From: Ashinkailepas kermadecensis
Taxonomy: Eukaryota > Arthropoda > Thecostraca > Neolepadidae
Length of the DNA: 64,000 nucleotides
NCBI GenBank assembly: GCA_034440615.1
Contig: JAOTOM010005104.1
Span: forward strand, 124,001-188,000
Reading direction: 5' to 3'
Shown: in pieces, positions 45,601-59,100 of the stretch
Layout: each line of letters starts with the position of its first letter
Numbering within the stretch: the stretch's first letter is position 1
Translations under genes and position numbers: made by a program
The notes under the pieces: generated by a model
Seen by the model: only the letters and a program-made list of their open reading frames with translations
What the model was told of the DNA's origin: nothing
The model's database searches: none

Positions 45601-48600
45601 CAAAGTACTGAAATACAATTGTGATATGCTGGAAAGTATGCGAATAAATACTGACAAAGGGGCAAGTGTTTTGTCTCGAAGGGTAGGTTTCCATCAGTGC
45701 AGTGATAAGCCTATGGAATGAGTTACAAAGGAAAGGGACTAAATTTGTATTGACCAGACGACTAAATCAAGACAGGCTTGAAAATGTATTCGCACGTATC
45801 CGCCGGAGTCTTGGTAATTCTGATAATCCTTCGTGTCAAAAGTTCAGGTATAGTTTTCGAAACTGTTTTGTCAGTGATCTCTTGAGATTTTCAGGCACTA
45901 ATTGTGAAATTGATGGGGATGAATACTTCCAAAGCTTGTGTAAGTGGACGAGAAGGATTAGTGTTGTGGAGAAGGCTGATTTGAGATCGAAGGCCCTCAA
46001 GCCATTTTCATCCTCGGCACTTAATACGTCCTTGTCGTTAGACTAAGCGGTCTTTCATGGTTTGCAGTATATGGCTGGCTATTTCGCAAGATTCCTCACC
46101 CAGCGCTTCAAATGCGACAATCTCAAAAATTGGAATTTGCGATTCAGCAAATCCCTCCGACCAGAAGCATTCCTTTCTAGGTATAAAATCATACCAGCAG
46201 GACAATTTCGGCGGACTCATTGTTCCGTCAAAACCATACGGAGCATGTGTAGAGAGCTTGGAACAAGTTTTTGTGGATAACTATGAGCAAGTTTTTCATT
46301 TGTCAGGTGTGTGCCATCGTTTAGGTGGAATAAGTCTTGCCAGCATTTCAAATTCTCCGTTGCTAGAGCACGACAAAAGTTGCAAATGTTCTAGTTCGTG
46401 GGAGTATTTCTTGCATTTTTGCATGACCGTGAGGATGAAATGGGACACTAAAGAGCAGAATGCACAAAAAGACGTAGTGTTTCGGACACCATGCACTCCA
46501 AAAAAAAGCTATGGGAATGATGTGGGATAATTGTACGTGGATGCCGAGCGCCCATCTGCCGCCGTTATGCCATGTCTCCTATGTGTGCATTGCACGTATG
46601 TCCCGCCTTCTTATGTTATTCATGTCAATGGATATGAATGCTATGTGAACAATGTTTCATCCCAGCCATGTTCCTTGGTACAATTATGCGACCGATCACT
46701 CATGTAAGTCATTATGTGATCAGTCGTTATCAAACAATGAATTTCGATAGCAAAGCTGGATGGATAATAAACCCGTCATATTGATGCTATTTCTTGTCTG
46801 TTGAATCATGCAAGCAATGATGAGATTAAAATACGGCTTGTCTCACTCGTCTCCATTTTCGCCTTGTCATTCTTGCACGTTTTCGCGAAGTTACTAGCTA
46901 CCGAAATGTTTGACTTAGTTGACGAAAATGTCAAAATAAGCGAAGCATTTGGCAGGGAATATATGCATGAATCATTCAGCTGTTCATAAAATGCTTCTTT
47001 GGGCCGGATATAAGGGGGCACTGGGGGCATGTGCTCCCCTCCCCCATGGGAAGGTGGCACCTCTCCAGCCGGGAAAAGAAGCCCCTCTGGGAAGGCTGCC
47101 CTTTAAACTTTTCATCCAGAGGCGCCCCCTGAGAGGAAATGGCGCCTCCTTGGAAGGAAAGACTTCCCTCAGGGAAGGCTTGAGTGCTGAGGGGTTTGAA
47201 GCCTAGGACTGTGGCGGTCTTCAAGTCGGACACAACGACGGGAGGAAGTAATACTCTGTCGATTGAGGATAGGTCATACCTTCGCGACACATGGCTACAT
47301 ACTGACCGGTGATGACCGACCTTTGTGCCCACGCTGTTCGGATCCACGTACCCCGTATCATGTTTTAGTAAGTTGTGTACTTTTGGAACCACTAAGACGC
47401 CAAATTTTAGGATAGCTGGACGCCGACACTACTTTGCATACGCCAATAGGAAACTACTCTGAGATCGTGGCGTCTGGGATAATTTTTACCTTCCTTCAAC
47501 AAACACGCTTTGAGGTTGTATGTCGCCGCTCTTAATTCCTCTTATTAATTACTGACCGCTGTGGGAGCATGATAGATTCTCTGTAAACACAGTTATGGGC
47601 GCAAAATGACACTGGCAGTCGACGCGCCCCTGAGCTCCAATTCATCACCACAATGTGTGACGTGACACTTTCGCCTGTTCCACTGAGCACTACCAGGGGA
47701 CGAGTGGTCTAGGGGGTAAGATGCTTGTCTCACAATCGAAAGGTTGTGGGTTCGAGTCTCACCTGTCGCTACTCTTCGCCCGCGACCAATCGGCGTGAGA
47801 TATTGGCGACTCTATATGACCCAACGGTCGACGTGTCGTAAAACCAATAACCAACCAATCACTGAGCACTACCATAAACCCAGCCGTGTTTCGGGTTGTT
47901 GCAAAACGAAAGCCATATTTTTTTCTCCGTGATTTTTTTGTGAAATTTATCACTTCTATTAAGGAAACATACATATTTCGAAAAAAAGGTCCCGATGTGA
48001 CATATTTGACAATAAAACTAATATTTCCATCCAGTAATAGGCACAATTGGCAGCCATTGAGATTATCCATGATATGCATCTAGATGCAGAAGAAAAATCA
48101 TGGTATGTGTCTGTTCTTTGCAAATCCAATAATTAAGTTGATACGTGTGTCTGGGTGAAATTTATGGGGGCAAATTTCCGCTATCGCAAACTTGTCCTTG
48201 TTGGCAATCTAGTTAATGTGTGGCGTCATACTTTGGCCAGCTGCTCAGAGCACTATGACAACAGACTGTGTTACGGATTGTTGCAAAACGAAAGCCATAC
48301 TTTTCGTCACGATTTTTGTAGTGCAATTCATCACTTCTATTAGGGGAATGTAAACATTCGAGAAAGCAGGGTCCCGATATCATATATTTGATGATAAAGC
48401 TGATATTTCCATCCATCAATAGGCGCGACTGGCAGCCATTGAGAATTCCTGATTTTCACTATCTTGCTAGATACCGACGACATCATAATATGTTTGTTCT
48501 TTGCAAATACAAAGCTTCAGTTGATACGTGTGTCTAGATCAAATGAATGGGGACAAATTCTTGCTGTCGGAAATTCACCTTGGTTGGCAATTGGTTAATG

Positions 48601-51600
48601 TGTGACGTCACACTTTCGCCAGTTGCACTGAGCAGTACCACAAAGACCAGCCGTGTTTCAGATTGTTGTAAAACGAAAGCCATGCTTTTTCTTCGTGATT
48701 TTTATTGAAATTGATTACTTCCATTAAGGGAACATACGAATTCCTAGAAAACATGGTCCCGACGTCCTATATTTGACAATAAAGCTGATGTTTCCATCCA
48801 GCAATAGGCACAATTGGTAGCCATGAAGATTATCCATGATATGCATCTAGGTGCAGACAAAACCATCACATGTTTATTATTTGTCTTGCAAATCCAATGT
48901 TAAGTTGATACATGTGTCTGGATCAAATGAATGAGGACAAATTCAATGTCCTCGCCTCTTCAATCTGAAGATGTGAAAATAGACCCGAACCGCCACACTG
49001 ATTTGGTGAGAGATCTCCAGTCTTGTCACACATGATTATTACCTGTTTCATTTGATCATTTTGCCATTATATGATGTTAATTAACATAATTCGTAATAAT
49101 GCGTCATTGACAACGCCGTTACATCAGATATTTTCATGCTTCAGCCTGAGGGGCAACCCCAGCTAAAATACTCGCATTACAGGAAAATATTCGAGTGGCT
49201 TCACTTGTTGTTTATTACACTATGGCTGAACATATAGTTCCTGGGTATATACTTGTTTTTCTACACTAAGACATTCATAACACGTATAATATTTTGTATT
49301 GGATACGTGATCTTATTTATGCACAGGTTTATGTTACATAGTTTTGCTTCGCTGAATATGTATACTGTAATGTAGTCCACTTACACAAATCAGGTTTTTC
49401 TGAATGATATGAAGTTCTTCTGTACCAGAAGGAATTCCTTGCTCATACAACTTATTTTTTCCTGAAATAATAGTGTGTGCTGGTGCAACACGACCCTGGT
49501 GGAGTGTTGGGTGTGCGGTTGCCCTGGTGGAGTGTTGGGTGTGCGGTTGACCCTGGTGGAGTGTTGGGTGTGTGGTTGCCCCTGGTGGAATGTTGGGTGT
49601 GTGGTTGCCCTGGTGGAGTGTTGGGTGTGCGGTTGCCCTGGTGGAGTGTTGTGTGTGCGGTTGCCCTGGTGGAGTGTTGGGTGTGCGGTTGCCCCTGGTG
49701 GAGTGTTGGTTGTGTGCGGTTGCCCCTGGTGGAGTGTTGGGTGTGTGGTTGCCCCTGGTGGAGTGTTGGGTGTGCGGTTGCCCCTGGTGGAGTGTTGGGT
49801 GTGCGGTTGCCCCTGGTGAAGTGTTGGGTGTGTGGTTGCCCCTGGTGGAGTGTTGGGTGTGCGGTTGGCCCTGGTGGAGTGTTGGGTGTGTGGTTGCCCC
49901 TGGTCGGGTGTCGGGTGTGTGACGCCGTTCGGGCCGACAGTCGGAGTGGTGACCGATCCAAGACCACCATATCGGATGTGGTCCTGCCGGCCGGCCAGTG
50001 CATGACGCGGCCGCCGGTCCTGGTGGTTGTCTGTCTGCTGGTGGCCGCCATCTTCTGGCTGCTGCGCATCCTCAAGGTCGGCTACAACTTCATCCAGTTC
50101 TTGGAGATCAAGGTGTTCTTCAACGTGGCGCTCGGCATCAGCGACGTAAGTGGTGGGCTAGCCGCCGTGCTGCCGCAGCGGTCGGTGGGGTCCACTCGGG
50201 GTGGGGGGGGGGGGTGTATAGCGGCTCTCGTGAACTTATATAATTATAACAATGTAGTCACTTGGTATTAGGTGGTTGTTTAACCTGTGACAAGCTGCCA
50301 CTGTCAGGGATATAGGAGCTGTTCAGGTTACGCTAATGACGCAAACCGAAGAGTACGTTCTAGCTTGCGTCGGCCGTGACATCCCAGAGCCTGCGTGACG
50401 TTGCCTGCCGTAGATAAGTGTGCCTAGTGTGCCTACACCCTGGGCAGACTGTGGTGGGTCGGTGAGAGGGTGAAGGGAGGTGTCGGACTTTACTTTGTGT
50501 TGCGGAGGAGATCTGCCACCGACAGCACACGGCCAGTGGTCCTCGTCCTCGTCCTCGTCCTCGCCCTCGCCCTCGTTCTCGTGCCGCTGCACTGCTGCCA
50601 TCGAGCTGTGTCTTGACTGGCGCTGAGCCCCGCCGTGGTGGGCGTGGTCCCGCCGTTGCGAGCGTGGTCCCACCGTTGCAGACGTGGTCCCACCGTTGCA
50701 GACGTGGTCCCGCCGCGTGGAGACGCTCATTGCGTTTTGTCCCGATCCACACGTTTTTTTTCTCACCCACTGATAAAAATGCGTGAAGAAAGGTTCTTGA
50801 TAAGTGTCGTATATTGTTATCATCTGCGAGGTTTAGAACTCAAGTGTCAAGCTGAGCCGGTTTTCATTGCCAAACGGGGTATCACGGTGTTATAGGAGTC
50901 TGCTGTCGAGGTTTGCCATTCCGCCGCTGAGAAGCTCCTCGGGGGATCAACGCGGTCATCGATCAATCGATGAACCGTTGAGCGAACAACTCCACATGGT
51001 TTGACAATGCTAAGTTATTAGCTGTATCCGGTGTCTCGTGTACATGTAGATCACTTTTTCCCATGGCCAGCAATTGATTCGTACACCACAGCATAAGCGT
51101 GGCTAATTTTAGTTTGCAATTTAGAAAAACAGTTTTTATGTTGCATTATTTATCTTATTTGTGATTAGAAATAAGCAGACCAGAAGTACAATAGTGGGAT
51201 ACATGATCCTAGTTTTATTCCACAGTATATTAGTGTCCTGAAATGCTTCTTTTTTTGTTTTGTTTTGTTTCCTAGAGTGAATGACATTAGGTCAAGATGT
51301 TGAAACCCGTTGTGACGTCTAAGGAATCGACAATACGATAGTGATATAAATTGATGTTGGGAAATAAAAATAACAATCGTTAATGCAACTTTCTTTACCA
51401 TTGTCATGAATTAGGGTGCGGTTATATTGGTATTGCAGCTGAAAGCAGTCACATTTCATGATAATCAATTCAGGAAGTCAAAATCGATCGTGTCATCGAT
51501 CCCGTCTCGGAATCCAACTCGAGATATCAGTCTAGAGATAAGTAAGGTGTCTGTCTCCCAACCGAAAGGTAAAGTGTTCGAATCTCACCTGTCGCTACCC

Positions 51601-53055
51601 TTCGCCTGCGACCAATCAGCGTGAGGGATTGGCAACGCTATGTGACCCAATGCAGACTACTCGTGAAAGGAAATAACTGGACGAGGTCGTGACCTGAATT
51701 TGACCCGTCTTAGCTCTGGTATCTTAGGAGACTGGACTGATTTTGTACAATGTACGCCCATCAATTGTCGGAATGTCGGCCGAACTTCAAAGCGATGTGG
51801 TGAGCGAATCAGGAGTTGGTTCAGAAAAAACCTTAGGGAGAGGGGTCATTGAAACGACACCCTCCCGGCTCTCCTCAGACTGTCAGGGTTAAATTCGGAC
51901 AAAGGTTTGGTAACGTAAAAGGCCAATTGTGAGGATCAACATTGGATGGGACTCTGAATTGGAGAGCAGGCTCACCTGCGTTAGTACACAGGCTGCCAAT
52001 CCTGCCGAGCGGAGAAACTAACTCGGTATTGGAGTGCAGGCTCACCTGCGTTAGTACACAGGCTGCCAATCCTGCCGAGCGGAGAAACTAACTCGGTATT
52101 GGAGAGCAGGCTCACCTGCGTTAGTACACAGGCTGCCAATCCTGCCGAGCGGAGAAACTAACTCGGTATTGGAGAGCAGGCTCACCTGCGTTAGTACACA
52201 GGCTGCCAATCCTGCCGAGCGGAGAAACTAACTCGGCATTGGAGGGCAGGTTCACCTGCGTCAGCACACAGGCTGCCAATCATGCCGAGCCAGTGTTAAA
52301 ATAATGGTTTTTCATTAGGTGTGAGATGTCGAAACGAGCACAGTAGGATGTCGAATTTTGCCATGGAATTAGTATCATTTAAAATGTTTTTGATGTCTTT
52401 CAGACTAAAAGTTGAGCCAATGGCATACTTATACTGTACCTTTATCATTTGTTTTGATATTCATAATTTAGGAAGAGCTATATTCGGGATAGCGGGAAAA
52501 ATACCTATGCAATAAACTGGTATTGCATGCCATATCACATTATAAGTAATCCCTTTTCCTGAAATTGCGTTGCGAAATGTTCGAAAATCAGCGTGCCTTA
52601 TCGAGAGTAAGAATATGATACTTATGAACGAGATACTGTTAGAAAGGAGACAGGAAGACTTCATAAGCACGCATCAAGAAGCAGAATGTTGGTACTTCTT
52701 GGAGAAGGATGTCGATTGAGTGTTCAAAAAGTGGTATATTCCACCCTATTTCACGAATAATTTATCACTGCGCTGAGCAGAGTAACTAACCTGGATGAGC
52801 ACGTAGCCAGCCAGGTTTCAAACGCAATCATCGATTGCGATGCTGCAGGGCCGGTTTGCGGCACCCTGATCCTTGATGCCTGATGATCCCTTGATCCTCC
52901 CGTTGATTTTGAACGTTCAATCAGGCCGTGTCTTTTTTCGTTTTTTTTGTTGAACATTTTTTACGCGATTTATGATTTAATTGGCATCAAGGTGACCCTA
53001 AATTCTCCGCAGTGGGAGTATGCGAAACAGGTCCTTGTATTTTTGACTTGTTTGG

Positions 53056-53114
<59 letters not shown>

Positions 53115-56100
53115 ATGAATGATTGTTTTATATATCGAAGTCTTCTCCGCTGATAGATATTTGAAATATACACCAAACATGTCTCCTTTGCGTACTTGTG
53201 GCGTAAGCTGCTTAGCCAGTTGCTCTCCGTCCTTGTTCTCTCAGGCTTTTTGAAGCTCGAGAACACGACTGTCAAACAAGGCGAAGGTTCCCACACATGT
53301 GAACAGGGATGCTAGAAAAGTGAGGACTTTCTGAAAGCATCTGCTCGCCTGTCGCTGCGCTTCTATGACTTGGAAGCCACGAAGTGGCACCCATGTGTCT
53401 GGCCACTTGTGTTCAAATCGAGATCAGAAAATGTTTGTCTGCGCCAAGTTGCAGTAATTTTACCAGTGGTGTGACAGTTGATATTTGTCTTCACACGGTT
53501 TGTTTGACATGCTGGTAGTAGTTGTGGTCATTGTTCTGCATTGCGACTACAATTAAGCTACGTAAATCCCGTATAGGTGCTAAGGTAGGAAGGTAGCTGT
53601 TAGGCAAACTTTGCTCTTTAACAACACCTACTTTGCAATTTGCAACACCAGCTTAGCTGGTAATGTTGCAGTCTGCGTCAATGTCTCGGTTTGGCAATGT
53701 GGGGCATGGACATTATCAAGAAAACATCACTTCATTTCAACCTTGCCATATCATTTGGGTAGGTAGGTATGTCGCAGTGTAACGGGCCTGGTGGTGTTCA
53801 GATTGTTTGCAGGGCCCGGTAGGCGATTGCTTCGTCTTCTGACAAGTTATCACAGTAAATTTGAAGAAGTGCTGTTTTCCATTTTATCTTACCACTGCAA
53901 GTACAATATTAATTTCCAGAATGTAGATGACACTCGATGAAGGTTGTACTCCCACAACAATTGACAACTCTAAAGCTGTAGCCACGGGGGGGGGGACTCT
54001 CGAGTGTCAAACAATTGTGGAAATGCTGACCATATATGACCACATAAAATGTAACTTATGACACTCATGCTGCATATGTGAGGTCTGTATGCATTGATAA
54101 TATTTGCATGGTCGTCTCGGGAGAAGGTAACAAAAGCACATGTACCTACATTAATGTAGGATTATTGTCCTTGTATGGCTGATGGAGCTACGCTGGGTGG
54201 GTGGTACCCTTCTAGAGCTACCAGGATCCCCTATACAGCTTCGAGACATGACATTGTATTACAAGACGTATATTAACAATAGGGTGGTCCTTAGCTATAG
54301 AGGTGAAATGTTTTATCTCTAATTAGTTTGCCTCCCACCCTTCAAATGTGCTCCTTTGTGGGCCATATGGTTATGTGTCAAATATTTGGGGGGTTGGGGG
54401 TCAATCAATAGTTAGGGATTCCACAACAACCTTGAAGTTTCACGCTTGTTGTGTATAGGCAATTTAGGCATAATGTTGTAACACAGGTTACTGGTCATTT
54501 TGAAGGGTTTGGGTCATTGTGGCCATACAATAAATGTTGGAATTCGAATCCCCTCCCGATGGGAGTATTAGTCGCTCATAGGATTTGGTGCCAGACCTAT
54601 CATGGACGGCAGCCCACTCAATGTTGTCCGATCAGCGTAGATCTTTTGGCCACCCGGAAGCTGTTGACGATGTGCTGTGACAACTTGGAGGAGGTACTGG
54701 AGTTGGTCCTCATCCAAGGTGGGTAGTCTGTTGTACTCTTGAATGAGTTCCACACGTCGCTCTGCATTGTCATTGGTGACCTTGATTCGTTGGGCAATAT
54801 TGCATGCATTCAGGAAGTCCTCTCGTGAGTTCCAGGACCCTGGAGGTGCAGACAGGTAGTCCCATCGGGAGATTCATCTTCTCGAGGAAGGCTAGTGTTC
54901 CTTTGGTCATAGTTTTCCAAACCGTGTCCCTGGATAGTTTCAGCTGTGACTGCCACTTGTTTGGGATGCCCTTGGGTTCAAGGTTGCCTCGTTCAGGGCC
55001 TTTGCCATCAAGCTCTCGGTGGTAGATGCCACAGCGGATCAACACAGCTGAGGGCCACTAGCTCTTCGGAAAGATGCCATTGGATAGGCGATAGGGCATC
55101 TGCAGTGGCTACATAAAATATGTCCTTTAAGGTGTGCTTGAAGGCATCTTCTTTCTCAATTTGGGGAGTTGATCGCCGACTTTTGCCCTTCTTCAGTTGC
55201 TGGTATTCAGAATACAGTTTCTCTACCTTAGCAAATGAGTGGTCTTTTCGAACCGTGGGGATGCGGGCTCTTGCCCAAAACGTTACCACCCAACCCACTA
55301 CGGCAGGAGCACTACTACGAATAGTGAATTTCTCCTCCTGATGGTAGTGATGGAAGCTGCCGAGTACTTCGCCGTTTGATGGCAGCTTGGACCCTTTCAT
55401 ATCGTCGTTGGTGCGGACTAGGTAAATGTTATGCCTACTTCGACTAGCCATGTCAGGTGTCACTTATAGTCTTATGCAATATACAGACACTGCTAACTGT
55501 ATCGGTAATTGTCACTTTACACTTTGAAAATACTGTTATACTGTCAAAGACCTGTAAAATATAGCAATTAATGAAACTTCAAGGTCGCTGTGCAACCTTT
55601 AAATACTGTTTCTAATTTTGGATATTTTGCCTAGTGGTTTTGGACACAAAGGAACACATCTGTGTGGTGGGAGCATAACATTTAAAGATTAAGTGTTTAA
55701 GGACCACCCTAATTAACAAAGTATTTGACATTTCACACCTGCTCAAACTAACTTTTTTGTTGGAACGTGCCATTAGACTCCTACGGACCTCACATTGATG
55801 ATGAGTTGCTGACTGAACTGGCTGTTAGTTATGTTTTACTTTTCACTTGAGCTCTCCCTATTCATGGCAATTCTGAACGGAACGGTACTAGGTGTATCTG
55901 GTCATTTCCCCCATCTCCGGTTCATAAAATGTCCTAATATTCAATTGAGAGAACAAAGTATTCATTTTTCCGACCATAATTTAGGAGAGCAAAAGTTACT
56001 CGGTTCAATCACATTGCGGAATGGTCCAAAATGCATACCGTGTTGCGGGTGGACTTGACCTGTCTCCAAGCATACCTGACATTATTTGTCCTGACCCGAC

Positions 56101-59100
56101 CTGCCCTAATCTGACCTGATTTGACAGTCTGACCTGTTCGCAGACTGACCTAGACAACCGGACATGGTACGAAGTGCAGCAGCGACTGCGGGACGTGCAG
56201 CAGGAGCAGCAGATGTGCATCCACAAGTCGGATCTGACCGAGCTGGACATTTACAACCGTATTCTACGCTTCAAAAACTACATGGTCGCCATGGTGAACA
56301 AGGAGGTACGACGCCGGGACTATCTGGTCCATCCGGGACCAGTTGGCGTTAGAAGTTGGCGATGTGACGTGGTCTAGCAGTCGAGTGTACAAGAACACAA
56401 GGTGCAAGGGGTACGATATTTTACGAGCGGGAATAAGCCGAATTCAGTCAGCTGCTTAAGGTCGGTCACCACGCAGTCTACACCACCCCTCCCTTGCTTA
56501 ATGCATGCTCATTCCATTTTCTGACTCCACATCTTCCATTTTCTGGCGAATATCTCGGCTGGCTATGACTATTGGATGCGGTGCGCGGCGAGCTGACCAC
56601 CCATGTCTGGTTTGACCAGGCGCGCCGGCTGGCTGGCTGCTCGGCTGTCCGGTGTGGAGGCGGTGAGGGCGGACCGTGGTGACTGGCGCCGGCTGTTGCG
56701 CTCTGTGTGTGACGGTTGGCAGCGGACCGCGTTCACCGTCAGCCGGCAGCAGAGCAGGCCACCCACGGCAGTGTGGCGGCCACACGTGGTGGCGATGCTG
56801 GCCACAGTCGGCCGACGTCAGTGGCTCACCCTGCCCGGATGCTGGGGCAGCCGCCGCCTGTTGCTGCCAAGTGGCGGGTCTGGCCTCTGTTTGGCGGTGG
56901 CGCTTGTCGCCGTGGCTGATACGGCCGCTGACGCTGACCGTGACCGTCGTGCGTGTTCAGGATAGGTCGCTGGGTCACCTCGTGCGGCCGTCGGAACGCG
57001 CATATCGTAGGGTCCTGGTGCACGGATCTGCCACGCCCGGGGACCATGTGTGGCGCCGACACGTACCAAGCATAACTGTGACGGATTTACATGGTTCACA
57101 CACTTGGCAATTGCGGTCTCACGTGGCCGCCTTCTCAACCGAGATGCAGTATCTGAAAATTTCCTGGAAGCTGGGGATAGAAGAGATGGTAATCAGTGTT
57201 ATTGGCGGTAGGCAGGTATATCAAAATTTAGTTGATCATACATGGTGTCCACCGTTTCGTAGAAACTAAGACTATGTTTTCAGTTTTCACTCAGACTGGT
57301 TACACCACCTACCAGGGCATTGTCTAGCGTGTTAGCCTGGGGGTGGAGACGCTGTAGCCCCTTATTCAGTGGCCATTTCCCCCTTGGTTTAGCATTATTG
57401 TGGTAGCCGAAGTGTTGTTGACTTGGATGTTGGTCCCGGAGTCTCTGATAATCGTGTTCCTCCGGTCAGAGTTCCTCAGAAGAGAGCCTGCCGTCCACTT
57501 CTGTTTTTCCGCATTTCATTATGGCAGCAGGTCATTAACATATTCTGGTTGGAGAAGGACCCACTCCTACAATGATACCAGTACATGATCCAATGCCTGT
57601 GCACGTGACCTCTCATTTATGTCTGTTACCTTTGGCTCATGGTGTCCGAGCGAGCGGAGAGGAGAGGTAATAGTTTAACCTAGATTGTAACCAGATTTTC
57701 TGATTGTCTGATTGTCTGACTTCAGGTGCTGCCTCTACGATTCAAAGTACCATGTCTAGGAGAAGTAGTGTATCTCAGCAAAGGTCTCAAATACAACCTG
57801 GAACTGCTGTTATTCTGTAAGTACACATTATGGGGGCTGCTGCAGCTGCTGTAGCTGTATTTAGCGCCTAGGCTTTGTTGGGGCTTACACTTACCCATAA
57901 ATCTGATGCATGTGAGGGTATTGCGGGCTGGTGATGTTACGTTACGAAGGGAAAATGTTGCCATCAAGACGGAGATGTTGCCTCACTGTTTGTCTTGGGT
58001 AACTGGTGGAGACCCAGTGCATTAATATCATCGAGCGAGACCATGTCGAAGTGAGGTCATGACCTCGTCGCGATGGGGCGTTGGAACGTACATTGAGCCA
58101 TTTATCATGGATAAGCCATGCAGGATGCAGTCACTAGGCGAGCATGGTTGTACAAACAACTAATTTCTGAAGCCATTCAAAAAAGCACATCATGAACAAA
58201 CCATACAGGATACAGTCACTATGTAGACATGACTGTACAGTAGGGTGTCCCACTTTTTATAAATGTTTCCAAAACATCCATTTACATTGCTTTTCCTATT
58301 CGTAAGACCGTTTAAGCAATCTCACCAATGTTTTAAAAGGAATATTCTAACCATAATTATGGGCCCCGCTGGTCCTTTGAAGATATGAATGCTATTTGGT
58401 GTTAGACACTACTGCAGCGTTGCAGGCGTCAGCATGCAAATTGTGGATAAGTGAAGAACTTTGACAGATATCGACATGCGACTGATACCATTTGTTTCAT
58501 AGCGATACAGGCGACATATTTATATTTAGGATTATATCCGATGTGTATTTTTATGTATCTAGTTGGCCCAAAGTACATATGACATCCCAAACTTTGCAAA
58601 TGTTGGCAAATTTACCGATAGTGCAACAGTTTCGCTGGCATCTGCTGGTCAGATTTCATTGAAATGACTCTGGATGGATTATAAAAACACCATTTACAAC
58701 ATCGGGTTTATTATGATTCAGTCACCATATGTGGGTGAGGATCGATCACCAGAGACAATACACGCTGGCTTTCTTCATTTGCTACATGGTCATGTAATCG
58801 GCTTTGGTGTGGCCATACGCGTCCCGGTGCCATTCTACAGCCTACGCCAAATCCTGCAGCTGGCTCTCGTCAGTCGTGGCGTCGATGAGCTCCTGAACCA
58901 GCTTAACTCCACGCTCTACCGCCGTTAACTACGGCCAGATTCCTTACATTGTCCCGGAGGCGGCAGAAGCTTGTGTTGTCTTGCCACTTCCTGGAAGATC
59001 CCTCGAGCCAGCTACAGTCAATCACATCCAACAAAATGAACAGGAGCCAGGACCTTAGGCCAACGGGTGAAGCCAGGTCACTCATATCAGATACATCCAC

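Larger units (their letters stand above)
38403..47190. mobile_element. Giant inverted duplication of a P-element-like transposon in ATG9 intron 2
   Basis: The left arm 38403-42839 and right arm 43087-47190 are reverse complements along their whole length, separated by a 247-bp centre. Length differences (about 4437 versus 4104) are accounted for by a SINE, a 112-bp hairpin insertion and a longer internal repeat array in the left arm. The two transposase pseudogenes run outward from the centre. Outer ends are GC-rich (CCTTCCCAGAGGGG-like). I cannot identify 31-bp P-type inverted ends or an 8-bp target duplication. Confidence 0.9.

Noticed and set aside
38403..47190. Palindrome as a simple assembly artefact (one molecule read through twice)
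   Set aside because: The arms differ by a SINE with target duplication, a hairpin insertion, array length, an inversion and many substitutions; a read-through artefact would give identical arms. Long-read confirmation would still be useful.
56676..57269. Possible exon or nested gene in ATG9 intron 4 (197-residue frame)
   Set aside because: GC-driven frame, open on both strands, no family signature; the ATG9 exons on both sides join perfectly without it.
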